Shown here piece by piece: positions 53,352-54,223 of a DNA stretch of 54,223 bases. Location: contig CALFVT010000011.1 of the NCBI GenBank assembly GCA_937928165.1, forward strand, positions 1-54,223, given 5' to 3'. How positions within the stretch are numbered: the first letter of the stretch is position 1; each line of letters opens with the position of its first letter. The notes under the pieces are model-generated. The model was not told where the DNA came from and did not search any database. It saw only the letters and a list, made by a program, of their open reading frames with translations. The position numbers and the translations under genes were made by a program. This stretch comes from an uncultured Caulobacterales bacterium. Its GTDB lineage: Bacteria; Pseudomonadota; Alphaproteobacteria; Caulobacterales; Maricaulaceae.

Positions 53352-53695
53352 ACATCAACTCCTTCTATTTGTTTTTTAATTTGATTACATGCAACACCTT
53401 CAAACGCAGCTTGGAATGTAGCTTGCTTAACATTTGAAGTAAGGGTTTTATTTGCACCGGTTTGTTGAAGGGGATGAACCCCTATTCCAAGATCAACAAA
53501 ATTTACTATCACTTCCCACAATGCCTGAATGACTTGTTGTTTTTCCTCATCAGACAGACCGGAATTATCAAGGTAACGTTGATACCTTTCATAATCCACT
53601 CCTACGCGCAGACTCTTATTAGAACCTTCTTTATCATCTTTGACAATTATTTTGTCTATTTTGGCATATTCACCATTATCCTCTATTCCATTCAC
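53348..53695 (-). CDS. Small element-borne protein upstream of the recombinase
   Basis: This 115-residue protein has a helical centre (LSDEEKQQVIQALWEVIVNFVDLGIGVHP, described only by position 46-75). I have a memory of similar ALW-x-IIV-x-FVDLG-x-G-x-HP proteins beside recombinases in alphaproteobacteria, but no named family. Its TGA stop overlaps the recombinase ATG by 4 bp, so the two are coupled. A directionality or accessory role is possible; this is inference. Confidence 0.75.
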   Translation of the reverse strand: MNGIEDNGEYAKIDKIIVKDDKEGSNKSLRVGVDYERYQRYLDNSGLSDEEKQQVIQALWEVIVNFVDLGIGVHPLQQTGANKTLTSNVKQATFQAAFEGVACNQIKKQIEGVDV

Positions 53696-53828
53696 AGTCG
53701 TTTTCCTAACATCAATTTAAATAAAGTCCATCTGTTTCTCCCTTTCATGAAACAAGAACAAAAAAGGAACATTATCTGAAATTTTGTTCTTGCTCAAGAA
53801 AAATAGATTTTACGAAATGCGATGTGAA

Positions 53829-54152
53829 TTAACGATCCAGACTAAAGTCTTTTTCATGATTGCGAGCTTTGCGATCATCTGTCGGATGTGTCCGGTCAGT
53901 ATCTGGCGTTTGTTCTTGAGAACGGCCTTGCTGCAATTCACGCGTCTTTGTTCGCGCTTCTTTGGCAAGTTCAGATACTTTTAGAAGATCGTTATTGGTG
54001 AAAACATTTGTATCGCGTAATTCACCGTTTTGATCGCGATATGTTTTGGCAAGAGTCGTAGTGAAATATGTACCTTTTTCACCTTGGTTTTCCCAAATAG
54101 TTGCTTTGATATTAGTGTCGCGTATTACAGCCGTAGGTGGCGTTGAACTCAT
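53829..54152 (-). CDS. Small element-borne protein with IxATIWENxGEKG motif
   Basis: ATG 54152, with GGAGG eight bases upstream, is preferred over the longer frame opening at 54221. It gives 107 residues. The N-terminal 60 residues contain IKATIWENQGEKGTYFTTTL and TYRDQNGELRDTN, a beta-rich segment I associate with small genes near recombinases or conjugative islands. The C-terminal half is charged and probably disordered (SQEQTPDTDRTHPTDDRK). Function unknown. Confidence 0.7.
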   Translation of the reverse strand: MSSTPPTAVIRDTNIKATIWENQGEKGTYFTTTLAKTYRDQNGELRDTNVFTNNDLLKVSELAKEARTKTRELQQGRSQEQTPDTDRTHPTDDRKARNHEKDFSLDR

Positions 54153-54223
54153 ATAGTAATCCTCCATTGAATGAGTTTCAGACAATAGAAATCCCTTTGC
54201 AGAACTTGATAGCTCACGCACTT

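Larger units (their letters stand above)
51759..54223. mobile_element. Integrative element in tRNA-Val (left end; continues past window)
   Basis: The element starts at or inside the 3' part of tRNA-Val and runs to the window edge. It carries a large serine recombinase pointing at the tRNA and two small upstream genes on the same strand. The DNA here is visibly more AT-rich than the flanking chromosome. The other attachment site is outside the window and should repeat part of the tRNA 3' end. Confidence 0.75.

Noticed and set aside
1-54223. CRISPR array, rRNA operon or replication origin
   Set aside because: No regularly spaced repeats, rRNA sequence or DnaA-box cluster was seen.

Overview
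The window looks like chromosome of an alphaproteobacterium of moderate GC content. The best guess is a marine, Maricaulales/Hyphomonadaceae-type organism. This rests on a CpdR response regulator, the block DUF3108 - Suv3-like helicase - S4 protein - FdxA - CarD next to rpmB, a DUF1674 (SdhAF4-like) protein beside an RsmB-type methyltransferase, the alphaproteobacterial double-domain dCTP deaminase next to apaG, a large TonB-dependent receptor, and many secreted S9/S41 peptidases and lipoproteins. The genus cannot be fixed from sequence alone.

Layout. 1-137: right end of an IS1595-like insertion sequence, abutting the stop codon of an S9 peptidase. 143-4573: S9 peptidase, dCTP deaminase, apaG, gluQRS. 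4704-6560: secreted protein with a long Arg/Gly-rich insert. 6872-12166: tight plus-strand operon of acyl-CoA synthetase, DUF924, HSL-type esterase, glutathione transferase and SelO. Its internal starts are degenerate forms of the ATGA overlap (TTGA, GTGA, ATAA), and SelO has no ordinary start codon. 12252-13353: YceI lipoprotein and a small lipoprotein. 13725-20702: TonB-dependent receptor, second S9 peptidase and DUF547 protein, each closed by a strong terminator. 20838-23737: degenerate nuclease-like protein, small exported protein and S41 peptidase. 23884-29437 (minus): CarD, FdxA, S4 protein, helicase, DUF3108. 29717-31800: rpmB and a carboxylesterase lipoprotein. 32001-35438: PutA. 35461-36657: YciI and FolD.

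36958-43399 is a molybdenum-cofactor island: mocA-like, xdhC and moaA on plus, each pair overlapping by 11 bp; moeA and a TauE/SafE permease on minus; moaD-moaE-moaB-moaC on plus. XdhC and a MocA-like transferase point to a xanthine-oxidase-family client enzyme outside the window. Two candidate control sites lie here: a 14-bp palindrome upstream of folD/mocA and a 9-bp inverted repeat just before moaD.

43411-49195 holds a DUF389 membrane protein, the RsmB-like methyltransferase, DUF1674 and three secreted Cys/Pro-rich proteins that share short motifs and look like one undescribed family. 49291-51634 holds an aldose epimerase, an N-formylglutamate amidohydrolase-like protein and CpdR.

From 51734 a tRNA-Val(GAC) gene serves as the attachment site of an integrative element that runs off the right edge. 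Its large serine recombinase ends inside the tRNA, so its last 17 codons are antisense tRNA sequence. Two small genes sit upstream of the recombinase. No CRISPR array, rRNA or replication origin was seen.
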